From assembly GCA_013076295.1 (NCBI GenBank), contig RQOL01000699.1, forward strand, positions 3,410,001-3,474,000: DNA of 64,000 nucleotides, read 5' to 3'. Every line of letters begins with the position of its first letter. Position 1 is the first letter of the stretch. The position numbers and the translations under genes were made by a program. Below are positions 35,301-48,891 of this stretch, piece after piece. The stretch is from Sanderia malayensis. Lineage: Eukaryota > Cnidaria > Scyphozoa > Semaeostomeae > Pelagiidae. The notes beneath the pieces are model-generated. The model was not told the DNA's origin and searched no databases. It was given only the letters and a program-made list of their open reading frames with translations.

Positions 35301-38300
35301 ATCTTGGTATCATTCAAATCTTTCTTTTCATTCAAGTAGGCAACACACTTGTAATCTCCAGCGTGAGAAGCATCAGCATTGGTAATAGTGACGTTACTTG
35401 CACCAGATGATTTCTACCAAAACAAATTCACAACTTAACAACTGAATGAAAAATCAATAATATCACATACAATAAAAAATCCATCAGTAACAAAATGGAA
35501 AGGCAGAGGTTTCAAGGATTCTTCAACACGTTGTGAAAATGCTAAATTAAATGTTAAATCCCAAAAAGCTTACTTAATTTTCAAGGTTCATAATTCAAGA
35601 GAGAAGTTTATCAGATAAGGGAGAGGGCTCAACAGAGCTTTCACTATCATGATAATGAAAAATTCATGCAGAAAAATTCAACAACTCTATCGCAGTACAA
35701 TGAAAAAACTCTCGCATGACAAAAGTTTCCTACATTCCTGTATTGAGACCCCGTCACATGCATGCAATTCCAACTTAATGTCAAAAACACTTAAAACATG
35801 CAACAACATTGATATATCATTGTATGTAACCAACACACCTTCTGTCCATTTACAAGACTGTATGATCCACCACTAGCCTTATGGCTCCATTCGACAACTG
35901 GCAAAGGATTGCCAGTTGCTTTACAAACAAGTGTCACTGAGGCACCAACTATGACCTTAACAGGACTGGATGCCAATGCTGCAATCACTGGTTTCTCTGT
36001 AAAACACAAATACCATGTGGGTTTTAGCATTCAACAGATCTCTCAAATAATTCAATTTTAAATAGCACTAGATGCAGCTACTCACCGTAAACTAATGCAA
36101 CAGATGTATTGGCAGTTGTAGTACCAAAAATATTCTTAGCAATGCATTCGTAAGTATCTCCTTCGTTTGAGCGGGCTGGACTTGTTATTTTCAAACTTGT
36201 GCCAGACATTACAATGTTGCCAGATGTTACAGGATTGATAGTGGTGGTTGTTCCTGCACTGGTTGTAACCTTCCATTCTGCTGATGTTGGTGCAGCTTCA
36301 AAAGTGCAAGGGATAACTGCTTCGACTCCACTTGTCAGTTTGTATGATTTCGCTGGTGAAGTTGTAAGCTTAGGAGCAGCTAAAAGTTAAAAGCAAGAAA
36401 TTGCTGAGAAACTATTGTTATAATATGATAAGAAAACCATTGATATATCTGCAATAATGACCAGAAGTCCTTGGACAACTTCAATATGTCAAATTGTCCA
36501 TCCTTTATCCCTCTTTGCCCCAAACAATGTCACTTTCTGAGAAAAGCATATATATGGTTTGCAGGGAGAAAGCAAGAGTCTGGCTAACAGAACAACATTG
36601 CTTCAGGGGGTGGGAAATTGAATAAAGGCAACAACATTTGTGAGCTGATAGCCTATGCTTCATATTTTACAAGTGTTCGAAAGACTTTTTGCCACCATTG
36701 TACCTTCAAACAATTGTATTTTGAGTTTGATCATAACAGAGATAATTTTCATTAAAACCTATCTATCTCTACACCAAAAGAAGTATTATCATATTTGAAA
36801 CACACAAAAACCTACCTCCAACATTGACTTTCATGCCAAAAGTGTAAGAAACACCACGTGAAGTTGCCACCACAGTATAATCTCTACCATCAACTTCCTG
36901 CACACCATCAATGACCAGGTACCCCTTATCCTTTGTGATGCTATATCGTGCACCATTGGTTCCTTTTGTGACAGTACCGTCTGCTGCGATCCAAACAAGC
37001 ATTTCACCTTTGCCTCCACTGGCGGTTTTCACATAGTAGTAAATTTTAGGTCTTGGGATTCCAACAATGTAAAATTCTACAGTTGCCTTGCTTCCGATAG
37101 CCTTGTTGTATACCTTTCCTGAGTCATCTGTTTTAACTGCAATGCAAAATCAATAACATCAATCATTGTGTGAAACTTTGTTCAATTCAATCCAGCTTCA
37201 TTCAAACCACACAGACTCTGAAATTTTGTTCAATTCAATTCGAACCACAAATTCTACTCAACCTTTCACACTAAAGTAACAAGGAAGAAAAAACATGAAT
37301 TCTCACTAACCTTGGATGCTAATTGACGCTTTTGCATTTCTTGAGGCATCAGCTGCTGCCTGGCATATGTATTCGCCAGCTTGTTCTTCGAGAACTGGTG
37401 ATACTTCAACACCAACTGTTGTTTTTCCATTGGAAACTGATTTTGTAATAGTATAAGGAGTGCCTGTAGTTAATTTTACATTCTTATGGTAGACATCTAT
37501 GTCCTCGCTACCATCACATGTAATGGTTACAGTTCCTTTTAATGGCACCAAAGGTGTAGCAAATTCCCAGCTAATAGCAGCATCTGAAAAATGCATTTTT
37601 GGGAGATTAGTTGAACAATCTACTAAAACAAAAGCTTTTCATAATATTCCAAAAAGGACTTCCAGACAAAATAAATATTACAAGCAAAGATGAAGTTAAT
37701 ATTTGCATTTATTTTAGTTATCACTTTTTAAAACACAGACATAACATGGAGTCCACAATTTTAATCTGTTTATGGGTGCCACCATGGTATCTCACTTATA
37801 AATTGCCCACTATATCCATGTTCCTACTGATTGCAAATACATTAGGCTTAACAGAGAATACAATGGAACTAGAGAGTTTCATTCTGAAATAAGTTTTTGG
37901 TAAAATTTTGGAATACAATTGTCATTTTAGAATGAGATATCCTTCACTTACAATATCACTGCATTTTACGAACTGCATCAAGTTCTCAAATCCCTCAACT
38001 ACATCTTTCAAATTCTTACACACACCTGCCCCTACTTATAAACCCATGCATCTATGATGCTTGTGAAGAATGGGATGGGATGGGCTGTTCAATCAATAAA
38101 TCATTCCTAAATTCTCCTGATGAAACTTCACCTGTTCTGAATTACAACTCGGTGAAAAACAAAGAGATAATTTTATAACAAAGGGCATTGCTTACTCCAT
38201 ATCTTCTGTGGTATTATTTCCACTACACATAAAATAGCTTCGCTATAAAGATTTCATTGTCTTAAAGCTGAAAATATGCAACACAGCTGCCGTAGCCATG

Positions 38301-39592
38301 AAACTAAATTTAAAAACCACCGCCCAATTTTGCATCCATGATAAACATAGGAATTACTGCAGTATCTAACAGGGAAAAAACCCCAAAATAAACCCGTTTG
38401 CGTTAAATGGTGCTCATCACAAAAGGAACATCAGTAATTTTCTATCTAATTCATAACTTCACAAATTTTAAGCTCAACATTATACCGAAAATAGTAGCAG
38501 CGATATATTTTCAGAGAAAACTGCGAAATTTCCTCTGCGAATCTCACAAGTAAAAAAGGTCTTTCAAGATGCATAACTGTCAGTTTCTTACAATAATGCC
38601 GACAGGAAAATGATCGAAAAATTTGATTAAAACATGTCCTAATTTAGCCAAATTTTAACGAATTCCTTCAACGTGATCTGGGAAAAATTTGTTACCCGAG
38701 AGGCACGTGTTGAAGAGGCCCAAATTCGAAATAACAAAAAGATTTAAATTCCCTCCCTCATAATGGATAATTATACAATTCGCGCGTCTCAAAATTGCGG
38801 AATTTTGTATTTCATATCTTTCATTGAAGACCCTCGGGTAATTTGCCTCAAAAATCCTAAATCAACACCCACAAAAGATTGATTTGTGCGAGGTTCAAAA
38901 GTTCATACAGCCTTGGTTAAATTAGAAACAGCATTACGTTGACACGTATGACATCGTTATGAAAATTCGGGCACCACCCACTAATTTTAATCAGAGGGCA
39001 GAAAATAACAAGAAACTCAGAACAACAAGGCTTTTCTTTTCCAGACAAAAAGAACTCGGGTTAACTCAAGCATGGCTGACGAAAATACTAAACTTGTTTG
39101 TACACTGGAAATTTGTTGTTGAAGGGAAGACTTTAATCACATACTAAACAGTGCTCTAGTTGAATAATGGCTGCTGTGATAATGGCCAAAACAAGAAATA
39201 AGGTATATGAATATATCCTTTAAAGACTTGATGGTGGAGCGGGTCTAAAGACATGCCTGCAAGCCGCACAGTGCAAGAATACAGGCTTGCATAATCTTGA
39301 GGCGTGGCAATTTTATGTGGTCTTCAGATTCGACCAGCCAGAATAACCACTGGATTCAAAACCAGGGTAGCATTCCTGGCAACAAAACACCCAGGCACAG
39401 CTCAATGCAAACATTTTAAAATGAAAATTTAAGTAAAAAATCGAATATAAAATAACAGGTCATATAATATACTTGGCTAAGTCTCGGATATTAAAATCAA
39501 TATGGCTGCCAAGAAAAGAAAATCGTGTAGGTATACTTACAAGTCGATGAAATACAAGCTAAAATTAACAGGCCAATTGTAGGTTTATCCAT
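32340..39592 (-). CDS. NCAM/fasciclin-2-like cell adhesion molecule (5 Ig, 2 FN3, TM)
   Basis: Type I membrane adhesion receptor. Exons: 39592-39541 (signal peptide 'MDKPTIGLLILACISS'), 37583-37311 (Ig1), 37136-36816 (Ig2), 36379-36086 (Ig3), 35996-35839 and 35413-35281 (Ig4), 34894-34607 (Ig5), 34150-33893 (FN3-1), 33678-33364 (FN3-2), 32996-32787 (stalk, TM, Cys-rich juxtamembrane), 32457-32381 (tail). Domain borders coincide with phase-1 introns. The TM and its flank ('IIIDLFCCFFNECGFSFCC') closely resemble the NCAM membrane region with its palmitoylated cysteines. Ig2 lacks the canonical cysteine pair. In the last exon the spliced phase gives a stop at 32381 (792 aa), while the +1 frame gives a longer acidic tail ending 'KEEEQAKAK' at 32340. 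The ligand is not known from sequence. Confidence 0.9.
33115..33281. mobile_element. MITE of the CAGTAAACA family
   Basis: 167 bp in intron 9 of the NCAM-like gene. Left end CAGTAAACACCCGCTTGTAA; the right end matches it inverted at about 19 of 27 positions; TA on both sides (33113-33114, 33282-33283). Confidence 0.6.
34225..34286 (-). pseudogene. Possible decayed FN3 exon
   Basis: After a TTTTTCAAG acceptor-like site the minus strand reads 'DKLPPSPTAVGTISVEYC' and stops soon after. The start resembles that of the neighbouring real FN3 exon ('DKPTPPSGLAHTKI'). It has no usable length and may be an exon relic or chance. Confidence 0.25.
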
Positions 39593-42500
39593 ATTGGATT
39601 CTTCTGCAATCTATGAAGATAAAACAACAGATTTGATGTTCTAACTGTGTTCAAGATTGATCTCCTACGCAGAAATCAGAACAGCGAAAGTTTTATAACC
39701 CGTAAACCGAACTGAATAAACGGCTGCAATTGTCTACGATACACGCGCCCACGTTCAGACACATCCAGAATGGGAGTATTCTTTGAACTCAAATATAACA
39801 AAAGGCATTGTTTCACGAACAATAGCCATTATTGAATGCGAGAATTTGATTGGATAATCTCTTTTCGCGGTCCTGAGCGAACGATTTGATTGGTCGAAAT
39901 CCATTAATGCAAATTGCAATGTTAAATGTTTACAAATTTGTACAATCTAACCGATTTTACACATCGAAATGGACGTTATTGATTAGTTATTAGGATTATC
40001 GTTCGTTTTAAAACTGAGATGGGTCATACGCTGTGAGACAAAACACGTAACTTCTCAATTCTCGCTCCTATGCTCCTAAAGTGGGGAGCAAGAGGGGCAG
40101 CAAAAAAGATGCGGGAGGTCAACCAACCAATACTCGAAGACATTTTTCAAAGTTATCATCCAAACCAACCCCGATCTAGATTAGATAAACTACCCCTCAT
40201 CCTTCACCGACCCCCATCACAAGGGAAAACTTCTCACCGACTCGTGATGAGTACCCAACCCCGAATGATTAATTAAGAGATCATATTCAGGGCAACAAAC
40301 AAAACAAATGACAAGTGCAGCCCCCGATAAATCACCCTATGCCCCCAGGGGGTAAAACAAATCCGGAACATGCTGTTTATTCACCACAAGCTGGCGGCTG
40401 CACGAAACTGTGCTTGACTCAACAAAATCTTTTGTGATTGAAGCAGCCTGTACATACTGCAAACCAAACATTTCCCTCTGGCTTCTGGTGGGACTGGCCA
40501 AAGGAAAGATAGAATGCAATTTGTTATTGGCATGTATGAATTTAAAAAGGTGCCAACAACACGGAATACCTAACAGTTGATTCATTCACTTGTTCAAAGA
40601 AATTTGACCACGCCTGATCAGAAGGTATTGCCATTTGTTTACCTTCACCCGGTATATCATTTTCGCATTAGTCATTGCTGCAATGCCTTTGACAGTTATA
40701 GTGTGACGTCATGGTTGGTGAGGTCAGAGCAATGTGTACAGTGTTTGGGTTATTGCAAGGAAATGCGACAAAGAAAGCGCTATTTCCCACTTGCAGGCCA
40801 ACACCGTATGACATCCATACAAAGCTGATTTTTGCACAATTGGCTGAGAAATTGCCAGGTGAAAATAGTTTGCAATATGAGTTGGTTTGAATAAAATCAT
40901 TTTACTGTCAATTAGCAGGACCTTTTTAAAACGAAACAAATAAAAACGTCGTGAAATAAATGCGGAACGTTTACTATGGCCTTCAAATGACAATAAAAAT
41001 CATATAAAATTTCTCATAGCTTACACTTTATCTGTTAAAACACTCTCTTCAAGCCACGGGTCCCAAAATATACCCAAACATGCTTAGATATAGCTTTGCA
41101 ATAAATCTTTTGTCTTCGACATTGCTTTATTCTATTCAAAACAGTTAAAAACCGAGCCAGTAGCCAATAGAGTCGCCAGTAAAGTTAAACAACATTTCAT
41201 ATTTAAAACAAGTGAATTATATCTAGAAAGAAGACACCTGTCTCATTGGACCAGTGAACCAGACATTTTTGATAAAAGTAGCAGGTATTCTTGTTCGTGA
41301 TAAACAGTGAACACGCTTGGTCTCATGTTACAACCTGAACAACTGGTTAAATGAAATTGTTTCATGTTCAGGGCAAAACAGAATGATAATCGACCTTTTG
41401 TTTGACTCAGAAGCTAGCATACTGAAAGCATTACATATATAGTTTGTGGGGAAAAAGAAGTGTACTAAATTAAGGAAATTTTGGTGGTTAATGTGATGAT
41501 GATGAAAGACACTAAAGTGAAACAGAACCCCGACTCTGTGATAAAATGCAACCGCGAGTTGTTACAGATTACTCATATGAAAGCTATGCATAATTTATGC
41601 GAAATAATGTCTGCCTGTCTGAGAACACGAAAGAGGCCTGGGCCGAACATTGAACCAAATTACGCGCCAACAAACTAGACAACAAGAAACTGAGAAGAGA
41701 ACACGTTTAAATTTATTGCTTTTGGTGGGACTTGAAATTTGAAAGCTATAAGTTGTTCCTTCCACTTCCACAAATTTGGATGTAAAAGTTAGGTCCTAAG
41801 CAAAAATATTACCCAACTGAGCCAAAGTCCATGTTTTTGCAGTATTATGAACGGAATTTGTTTATTTGAGAAATGTGTTTATCAGTTAGTATTTATATCA
41901 GGCGTCCCAATTTACGATTTCACAGATAGCAGGCGTTTCCCAAACACAAACAAGATTAGCCTTGGGCAATGGATGCAAACCATTGTAAAGCACACGAAAA
42001 TGCCGAACAATAAATATAATATGAGCCTTTTGTATTCAGAGCAACGAGAAAACAACGATGTTGGTAACGTATTTTGAACAAATTTAAAGACAAAGAAAAA
42101 AAAACCTCAAATAATTTACGAGAAACTTTCGTTGATAAATAAATACAAAACACGTCAGGATGGATTTAATAAGCCCCTGTCTAGTGTGGTCTACCAAAAG
42201 TCCAGAATCCTTTATTCTGACAAAAACTCAAGCCCTGGATGCTATAAATAGAGCATGATTCTTAGCCATGAAAGGAAGCTCAAAAATCGTGTCAGGGAAC
42301 AAGCACCAGCATATTTTCTTATTTATGTGACAAAGAAAACAGCGTGAATAAAACAGCTGAATCATGAGACACGGTCTGAGCTTTATATATCGACTATCGA
42401 GAGACGGAATTGCCTATTTTTTTAAACACAAGGTTTCGAAACAAAAAAAGAGGAAAACATGGTAATATGAAAGCAAAATTCCACGCTTTCCGGAGTTAAC

Positions 42501-43417
42501 AGAAACAGAAAACTAACTTGCAGATGCTAGAAATAATATCCATGAAACTGAAAATATTACTAACTAAAGAAAATATACCTGTGAAATCCCAGTTTTTGGA
42601 TGAGGCTTGACACGACAACGTGGCCAATTCTAGGTGTTAATGCCCAAAGACGTTTTAAGTGGTTCTGGGCTCGAATAAATACAGTTCGCAAGGCTGACAA
42701 GGCTCTATGTTCTTTCAAGACGTACTGTCTCAAATATAAAATCTGCTCCTTCCACTGCGATGACAATGCTGTGTGTTGTCTGTGCCCAAGACAAGTGAAT
42801 GAAATCAAATTATATCCACCACAACACGAGGAGAAAACCGGCATAAGAATATTATAAACCTGACTAATAACTCCCAGAAGAACTCTTCTAACCTCAGGGG
42901 TGGCATAAAAACATGTGACACACCTTGCGTAATAAATAAATAATTTTCTATAGCTAAAATTTTATTCAATTCAACGATTTTCCATGGAAAACACCGGGTG
43001 CCTCCCCTATGATGTAATGCTTGGAATGACGGCCCCTATTGGTCAAAAGTTCACACAAAAACGTGTTAACCGGTCCCGACAATACAGGGGCGGTTGTATG
43101 GAAACAATGCATTCGCGGTCAGTTCCCAGCGCTGTTCTCTATCAAAGCGAACAACATTCATAAATCTTGCACGACGCTTTTATCTGATTCACCGTGCAAG
43201 ACAAGAGAACACATAATGTTCTTATTCAACCGGACAAAACGAAAATATTTGCATGAAGGCATTCTGCTGGTAGGGGCCTTCCGTAGTTGATCGTGAGACC
43301 GCGTCATCCATAAACATGCTGTTATGTTTCTCGATTCATAAGACTATTTCTATTGTACAGCTTGCATGCACAAATATGAAACGAAGCACAGCCAGTGGTG
43401 TGTAGAGCTGGGATACC

Positions 43418-43500
43418 TCTGGGGGACCTCTTGGAGGCTGGGACCTCTTGGGGGCTCGGACCTCTTGGGGGCTCGGACCTCTTGGGGGATGGGACCTCTA
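43418..43500. repeat. 17-bp minisatellite GGACCTCTTGGGGGCTC
   Basis: About five tandem units with small changes, G-rich on the plus strand. Confidence 0.85.
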
Positions 43501-44390
43501 GTTATTAAAAAATCTTCATGTTGTTTACATTTTGCCATCATTTTGAATTATCTTAATAAAAAAAGTCAACCAAACGTCTCTTTTCTAAACATGTCAAATT
43601 TTAGCGGTGCGATGGATGTTATTAAAAGCAAGGCAGGTATATGCTTTGCATTATAATCGACAATGAAACGGAGCAAGGTCGACTCGGGTTGAAGAGGTGC
43701 AGGTTGCTCGCACCAATACTCAATGTAAACATTACCAATAGGGGCTTTGTGTGTAATATCGCATACAGCATGCATTGACACAATGAACGCACATCTGTTT
43801 TAAATTAGCTTAAAAACCATGATTAATTATTGAAAACAAACCCAGCAGACAAACTCGATGGGGATGGCACAGATAAAAACTTCGTCTGCAGATTCTCTTT
43901 GGGGTTTTCATACATAGACAATGTTTTTGACAAAATATTTGTGCCTGCCGGAGAGTTTTAGAAATCGCAAAACGCGCCTTCGCATGCAGTGTCCTTAGCT
44001 GCGCATGGGATAGACGGTGGTATGTAGTGCGTTAAGTACGCCGATGTTAGAGGGCGCCTTATAGCACCCAATAACAAAAAAATGGTAATCACCTGGACTC
44101 TCGAATATCATGGGTTCGATTCAAAGCCTATTACATACCATATCGGTATTCTATTGTAAGCAAATATTAATTTGCGTGCCCCTGGACACAGGAATTCGTA
44201 TTGAATGCAATGTTTGTTGCTTTGGATATAATTCCCAAATAAATTACAAGCAAAACAAAATGATTTCCTCTTCTGATATCGGCTTTCGTGAGTCACAATA
44301 AGACATCTGGAATCTTGGAAGCATCATTGAAATAGCATTCCATCTATCCAATAAAACTCAATTCCCTAGGAGGAACATAAGGCCTGGGGA

Positions 44391-44460
44391 ATGCTGTACC
44401 CGAGGAACAGCAGGGCGATTAATAAATGCTGTACCCGAAGGAGAGCAGGGCGATTAATAA
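44391..44460. repeat. 35-bp tandem duplication
   Basis: Two units starting ATGCTGTACCCGA and ending CAGGGCGATTAATAA, differing in a few central bases. Confidence 0.85.
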
Positions 44461-45038
44461 ACACGAAAACAGGTAAGTAATTAAAAACATTAAGTGATTC
44501 AATATTTAAGTGATTAATTTATTAGGGCAAATAGAACGCCGTTAAAACTCAAAAACGATCTTGAATTCTTGCTTATTTAGATAAATAGTAAATAATCATG
44601 TTTGGATGTAGAATAGTGCAAATCTGACTGGAGTAGAAATTCGACGAAAACGAATGCCAACAGTTCAGCAAGAATAACTCAGCAGATATTAAACAATAAA
44701 ACGAATGATTCTTATCGCAATCTCAAAATGCGTGATTATTTGAGTTCTGGTTGAAATTTGCCTCACGCTAAGATGAAGCAATTCATGAACTCAAGAGCAC
44801 CTTGAATAATTTATAGCTAAACAAATAGACAACATAAAAACGCACTAGTCTGCTTTATTCTAAATTGTCGGCAGAAACCAAAATCGTTGCTTGGTTTAAC
44901 TTCGTAATCTCAGTGAATAATCATAAGAGTGAGAGCTTACACGCCCCTGGGCGATAACTGGACTCACTAGAAAAGTTGCTGGGTGAGTGATTAGAAACCT
45001 GGGCTTCACCCATCAATGCAATTCAACTCAATACACAG

Positions 45039-45099
45039 TTATCTAAACACTCCTCTGAGCATTTGTATCATACAAATGCTTAGAGGAGTGTTTAGATAA
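45039..45099. repeat. 61-bp palindrome (30-bp arms, one mismatch)
   Basis: TTATCTAAACACTCCTCTGA and following bases are mirrored around C45069. Only one arm position (G versus the expected C) fails to pair. A second perfect 14-bp hairpin (AAATGCATACAAAT) follows at 45101-45138. Confidence 0.92.
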
Positions 45100-45100
45100 T

Positions 45101-45138
45101 AAATGCATACAAATTGTACGAAGCATTTGTATGCATTT
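45101..45138. repeat. Perfect 14-bp inverted repeat
   Basis: AAATGCATACAAAT at 45101-45114 and its reverse complement at 45125-45138, loop of 10. Confidence 0.9.
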
Positions 45139-46315
45139 ATCTGACAATCTCTCGTGACGTATATTGATTTGCAAATATCAATTTATGCGGCCTCGAAGAA
45201 ATGAGAAATTAATCAAATACTTCAAAACACAAAAATGGCAAATAAAAAATACGAATTTTCCCACGAAAGTTATCACAAAACAGGGCGATCTCAAATTCGA
45301 CACATAAAAATCCTCATGAAACATAAGCTAATTGTCGATTCTTCGAATGCAACCAATCGAATATAATTTGTGTTCATGCGGTTAATTATCCGCATTGCAT
45401 TGTAAATCTGTTTACGTGGTTATTCTCATAAGCTCTAACCTGAATTATTGATTTTTTTGAAATTTCTCAATAATAAAACAATGCACGGTTCAGCTTTCTT
45501 GACATTTCACTTATTGAATCACGACCTTCGAATAAAATATCACAAATTCTTTGCAATACGTTCTGTCGCAAACATAAAGAATGGCTTATCTTTGATTCGA
45601 AGGCAATCTTGGATAACTTGTAACTTCCGCTCGGATTGCTACCATATTTGGTCACAATGACAAGTTCCCAAAGGCTGATGGGTAAAATGGCGTCTGACCA
45701 TAAAAGAGCAAACAAAAAGAATTACCTTTGAGACAATTGCGTTTTATAACTAAGTTACTCGCCAAAAATGACAAGTAATTTATAAATTTTGCATAAAAAG
45801 AGCAACACTCGATATAGTTAAGTCTCCTTTGTTATTAAAACTCGCGGCTTCGGGCACACAATGAAGTGATAAAAACTAAAATCCTCCATTATTATACTTC
45901 ACCAAGGATACAGCCGCAAAATTATTCCAATGTCTGACCGAAGTTTAAAAAACAAGAGAAAAATGTGGCCTAACAGTACACCGCAATGAAGCATACAAAA
46001 AGCTTGAAACACAAACATCATTAGACCGCTCTGGATGACATATTTCTCAAATTGTCCCTCGTACACAGACGTGAACATAACCATTTCTAAGTACCACACA
46101 ACAAGGCGACATATAAACGACTTAAACACAAATGGCCTCGACATGATATCGAGACGACGATCGGAATCGTCTTCACGCACGTGGCTCAGATCATTGACCC
46201 AGTGTGACAGGTGTGGTTTCGTGTGTGCTCCGCGAATGGCGTGACCAATTAAATTAAATGATAAAGTCTCAATTCCACAAGTTATCCATGGCATGGTTCC
46301 AACACGACATGCACA

Positions 46316-47492
46316 GGCATAGTCTATTAACCGGACCTTGAGACTATGGACCCCGGACCCTGGACCATACCATGTGACCGGACCATAGGACCAGACCATT
46401 AGACCAGACCATAGTTTCGGACCAGAGGGAATCCCCACATTTATGAAGTAATTTAAATTAATTGTTACGGCTTCGGTTATGTCTTCGGTGATATTTCCGG
46501 GCATCACGATATTTACATTCGTGACTTCTTGATAAATTGTCAACTTGGTTCCTGTCTACTAAGGCTCTACTCTTTCTCTGTTCACCAATATTTCTCTCAT
46601 GAGATTCGAGCAAGCAAATAGTACGCAAACATACAATACACAAAATGACACAATCATATTTATTCCTTCATTTCTATCACGAAACCAAGAGCTTCTTTAA
46701 AGCATACAATAACGACTGTCGACAAACGACAAACAACGACAAACAACGACAACAGTATCTCCAACACTGCACAAACGGCGGCCCAACAACAATAAATCCA
46801 AAAGACTACGTCAAGGCAACAAGATCTTTCTCAAGCATCCTCATCCCCAACGTTAGGTTTCTTCCCCTCGATCACAACGAGTTACTTGTAGAAATATATT
46901 TTTGAAACTCGATTTTGCTACCAAAGGTTTCTTGAGTCTTTATGAAATTTTTGTATACGGAAACGTGCTAGATTTTAAGTAGTTTTTGTAATGTAACGTG
47001 TATCAGCAGGACACATATCCAGAGATATACTTATTTATTATTTAGTCGTTGTTTGTCGTTGTTTGTCGTTTGTCGACAGTCGTTATTGTATGCTTTAAAG
47101 AAGCTCTTGGTTTCGTGACAGAAATGAAGGAATAAATATGATTGTGTCATTTTGTGTATTGTATGTGTGCGTACTATTTGCTGGTTCGAATCTCATGATG
47201 AGAGAAACATTGGTGAACAGAGAAAGAGTAGAGCCTTAGACAGGAACCAAGTTGACAATTTATCAAGAAGTCACGAATGTAAATATCGTGATGCCCGGAA
47301 ATATCACCGAAGACATCACCGAAGCCGTAACAATTAATTTAAATTACTTCATAAATGTGGGGATTCCCTCTGGTCCGAAACTATGGTCTGGTCTTATGGT
47401 CTGGTCCTATGGTCCGGTCCTACGGTCCGGTCACATGGTATGGTCCGGGGTCCGGGGTCCATAGTCTCAAGGTCCGGTTAATAGACTATGCC
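46316..47492. mobile_element. Non-autonomous Mutator-like fold-back element with long TIRs
   Basis: Left arm 46316-46750 and right arm 47045-47492 are inverted copies with only scattered differences, separated by a 294-bp unrelated spacer. The outer termini begin GGCATAGTCTATTAACCGGA. ACATGCACA (46307-46315 and 47493-47501) is an exact 9-bp target duplication. Arms of hundreds of bp plus a 9-bp duplication are characteristic of Mutator-like elements. The outer part of each arm carries short GGTCCGGTCC/GGTCTGGTC subrepeats, with a different copy number in the two arms. Open frames across the arms have no recognised domain and no transposase is present. Confidence 0.8.
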
Positions 47493-47564
47493 ACATGCAC
47501 ATGTATATAAACCCATAAGCGATACCAGAAGTTGTGTCACGTGTGATATAATGTGTTACGTATA

Positions 47565-47890
47565 CAGTCGAGTCTCCATAACTCAACTACAATTTAAGTC
47601 ATTCCGTCACCCCAAATTTTGATTTGCCGTAGAGAATTATAAAAATTTTACAGCAATCAATAACTTGTGTCGAAATCTGATATTTTCCATTGTTATTTTT
47701 AAATTTCAACTATTTATTGGCCATTTCTAGCCTCAGTATTCTCATTAACATTACTCTTATAAAAAATATTGCATGTGTGTCTTGTGTTCGACCCACGATA
47801 GCTCGAACTCCCTTCTCGTAGCTGGGACAATATTCTCATTCGACAATATACCCAAGTTGAACCGAAAACGATTTCGCAAGATACAGGGTG
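47565..47890. mobile_element. Possible truncated pogo/Tigger-like element
   Basis: Begins with TA then CAGTCGAGTCTCCATAACTC, which resembles a pogo-type terminal repeat, and holds TCGAACTCCC-type sequence near 47810. No matching right end was found. Confidence 0.3.
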
Positions 47891-48617
47891 AAACAATAAC
47901 TGTTCCACGTGCTTGAAGCGTGCTTCAGCTGTGCATGGTTTCAATGAAGAGGTCGAGGAAAGATAAGGTTGTCAGTTACCAGGGCTGGTGGCTTTGAAGT
48001 AATGCAAGTTACTTGAGCATCTACTTGAATATGACACTGTCAAGGTTGACATTTCTTACATCGTTAAAGGTGATTAAACACCCCCTCGTCAAGGCATGGA
48101 AACCCATGGACGAGTACACGTATCTTTACGTGTTTTTTCAGAGCAGTAAGCAAAATTTCTTCGCAATTTCCAAATTTCAGTACTAAAACATAGTAGGCCC
48201 TCTGAGCAACAATTGAAAAGCTTTACGTTACTGAGCATGCGCATTGACTGAGGTGCGATGCTTAGTTATTAACAAAGTATTTAACATTACATTTTCGTGC
48301 TTGCACTGCAATTTCTCCTTAAAATTTTGATTATTAAAATGTTCTTAGTTTCAAAACAGTAAATATTTTAACTCTTTCAAAAGCGAGCACTGTTTCTTAC
48401 AAAGTACTTTCTTCTATAAACAATCACTTTAAAAACTTCTAATCCAAAACGTGACATGACGCACTATTCTTAATGATATTCGGTATCATTGAATTTCAGT
48501 ACAATTATATAATTAATTCAGATCGAGTAAGCGTGAAAAGCAATGAATTGATATGACACATAACCGAGACTAATTGAAAACGTTCACAACTTTTCATGTG
48601 CACAGATTACATCAAAC

Positions 48618-48625
48618 GCTGTTAA
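48618..48625. repeat. Target-site duplication GCTGTTAA, left
   Basis: Identical to 52040-52047; the two copies flank the hAT element. Confidence 0.92.
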
Positions 48626-48891
48626 CAGGGGCGGCTGGGAAGACCAAAAAGTAGGTATTAGTCGAAAATAATATTACAAGCAAAGCTAGCAAAAATTGTT
48701 CTAAAAACAGCTGGGGGTGCTGTAAACCCCCCAGTGGGGTCCAGGAGCAAATACGCAAATATTAAACAAAAAAAATTCAGATACTGCCTAAATTGCTATC
48801 TCATAATGAATATAAACATATCACAAATTACGGTAAATTTACCCACTCACAACTACCTTACTTACAACTATAAAATTACCTACGTACCTAC

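Larger units (their letters stand above)
39593..46306. other. Gene-poor intergenic region
   Basis: About 6.7 kb with no supported coding gene. Contents recognised: a G-rich minisatellite (43418-43500), a 35-bp duplication (44391-44460), a 61-bp near-perfect palindrome (45039-45099), an adjacent hairpin (45101-45138), and otherwise AT-rich unique-looking DNA. Confidence 0.6.

Noticed and set aside
39050..40300. Short plus-strand frames upstream of the NCAM-like gene
   Set aside because: Low complexity and no homology visible; likely random.
42560..42857. Overlapping open frames on both strands with a possible donor near 42580
   Set aside because: No recognisable domain and no second exon with matching phase.
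44085..44125. GGTTCGATTCA, a B-box-like sequence
   Set aside because: No A box or cloverleaf around it; probably chance.
45899..46543. 214-codon minus-strand open frame
   Set aside because: About a third lies in the fold-back arm and its copy in the other arm differs in frame. No domain, signal or family pattern.
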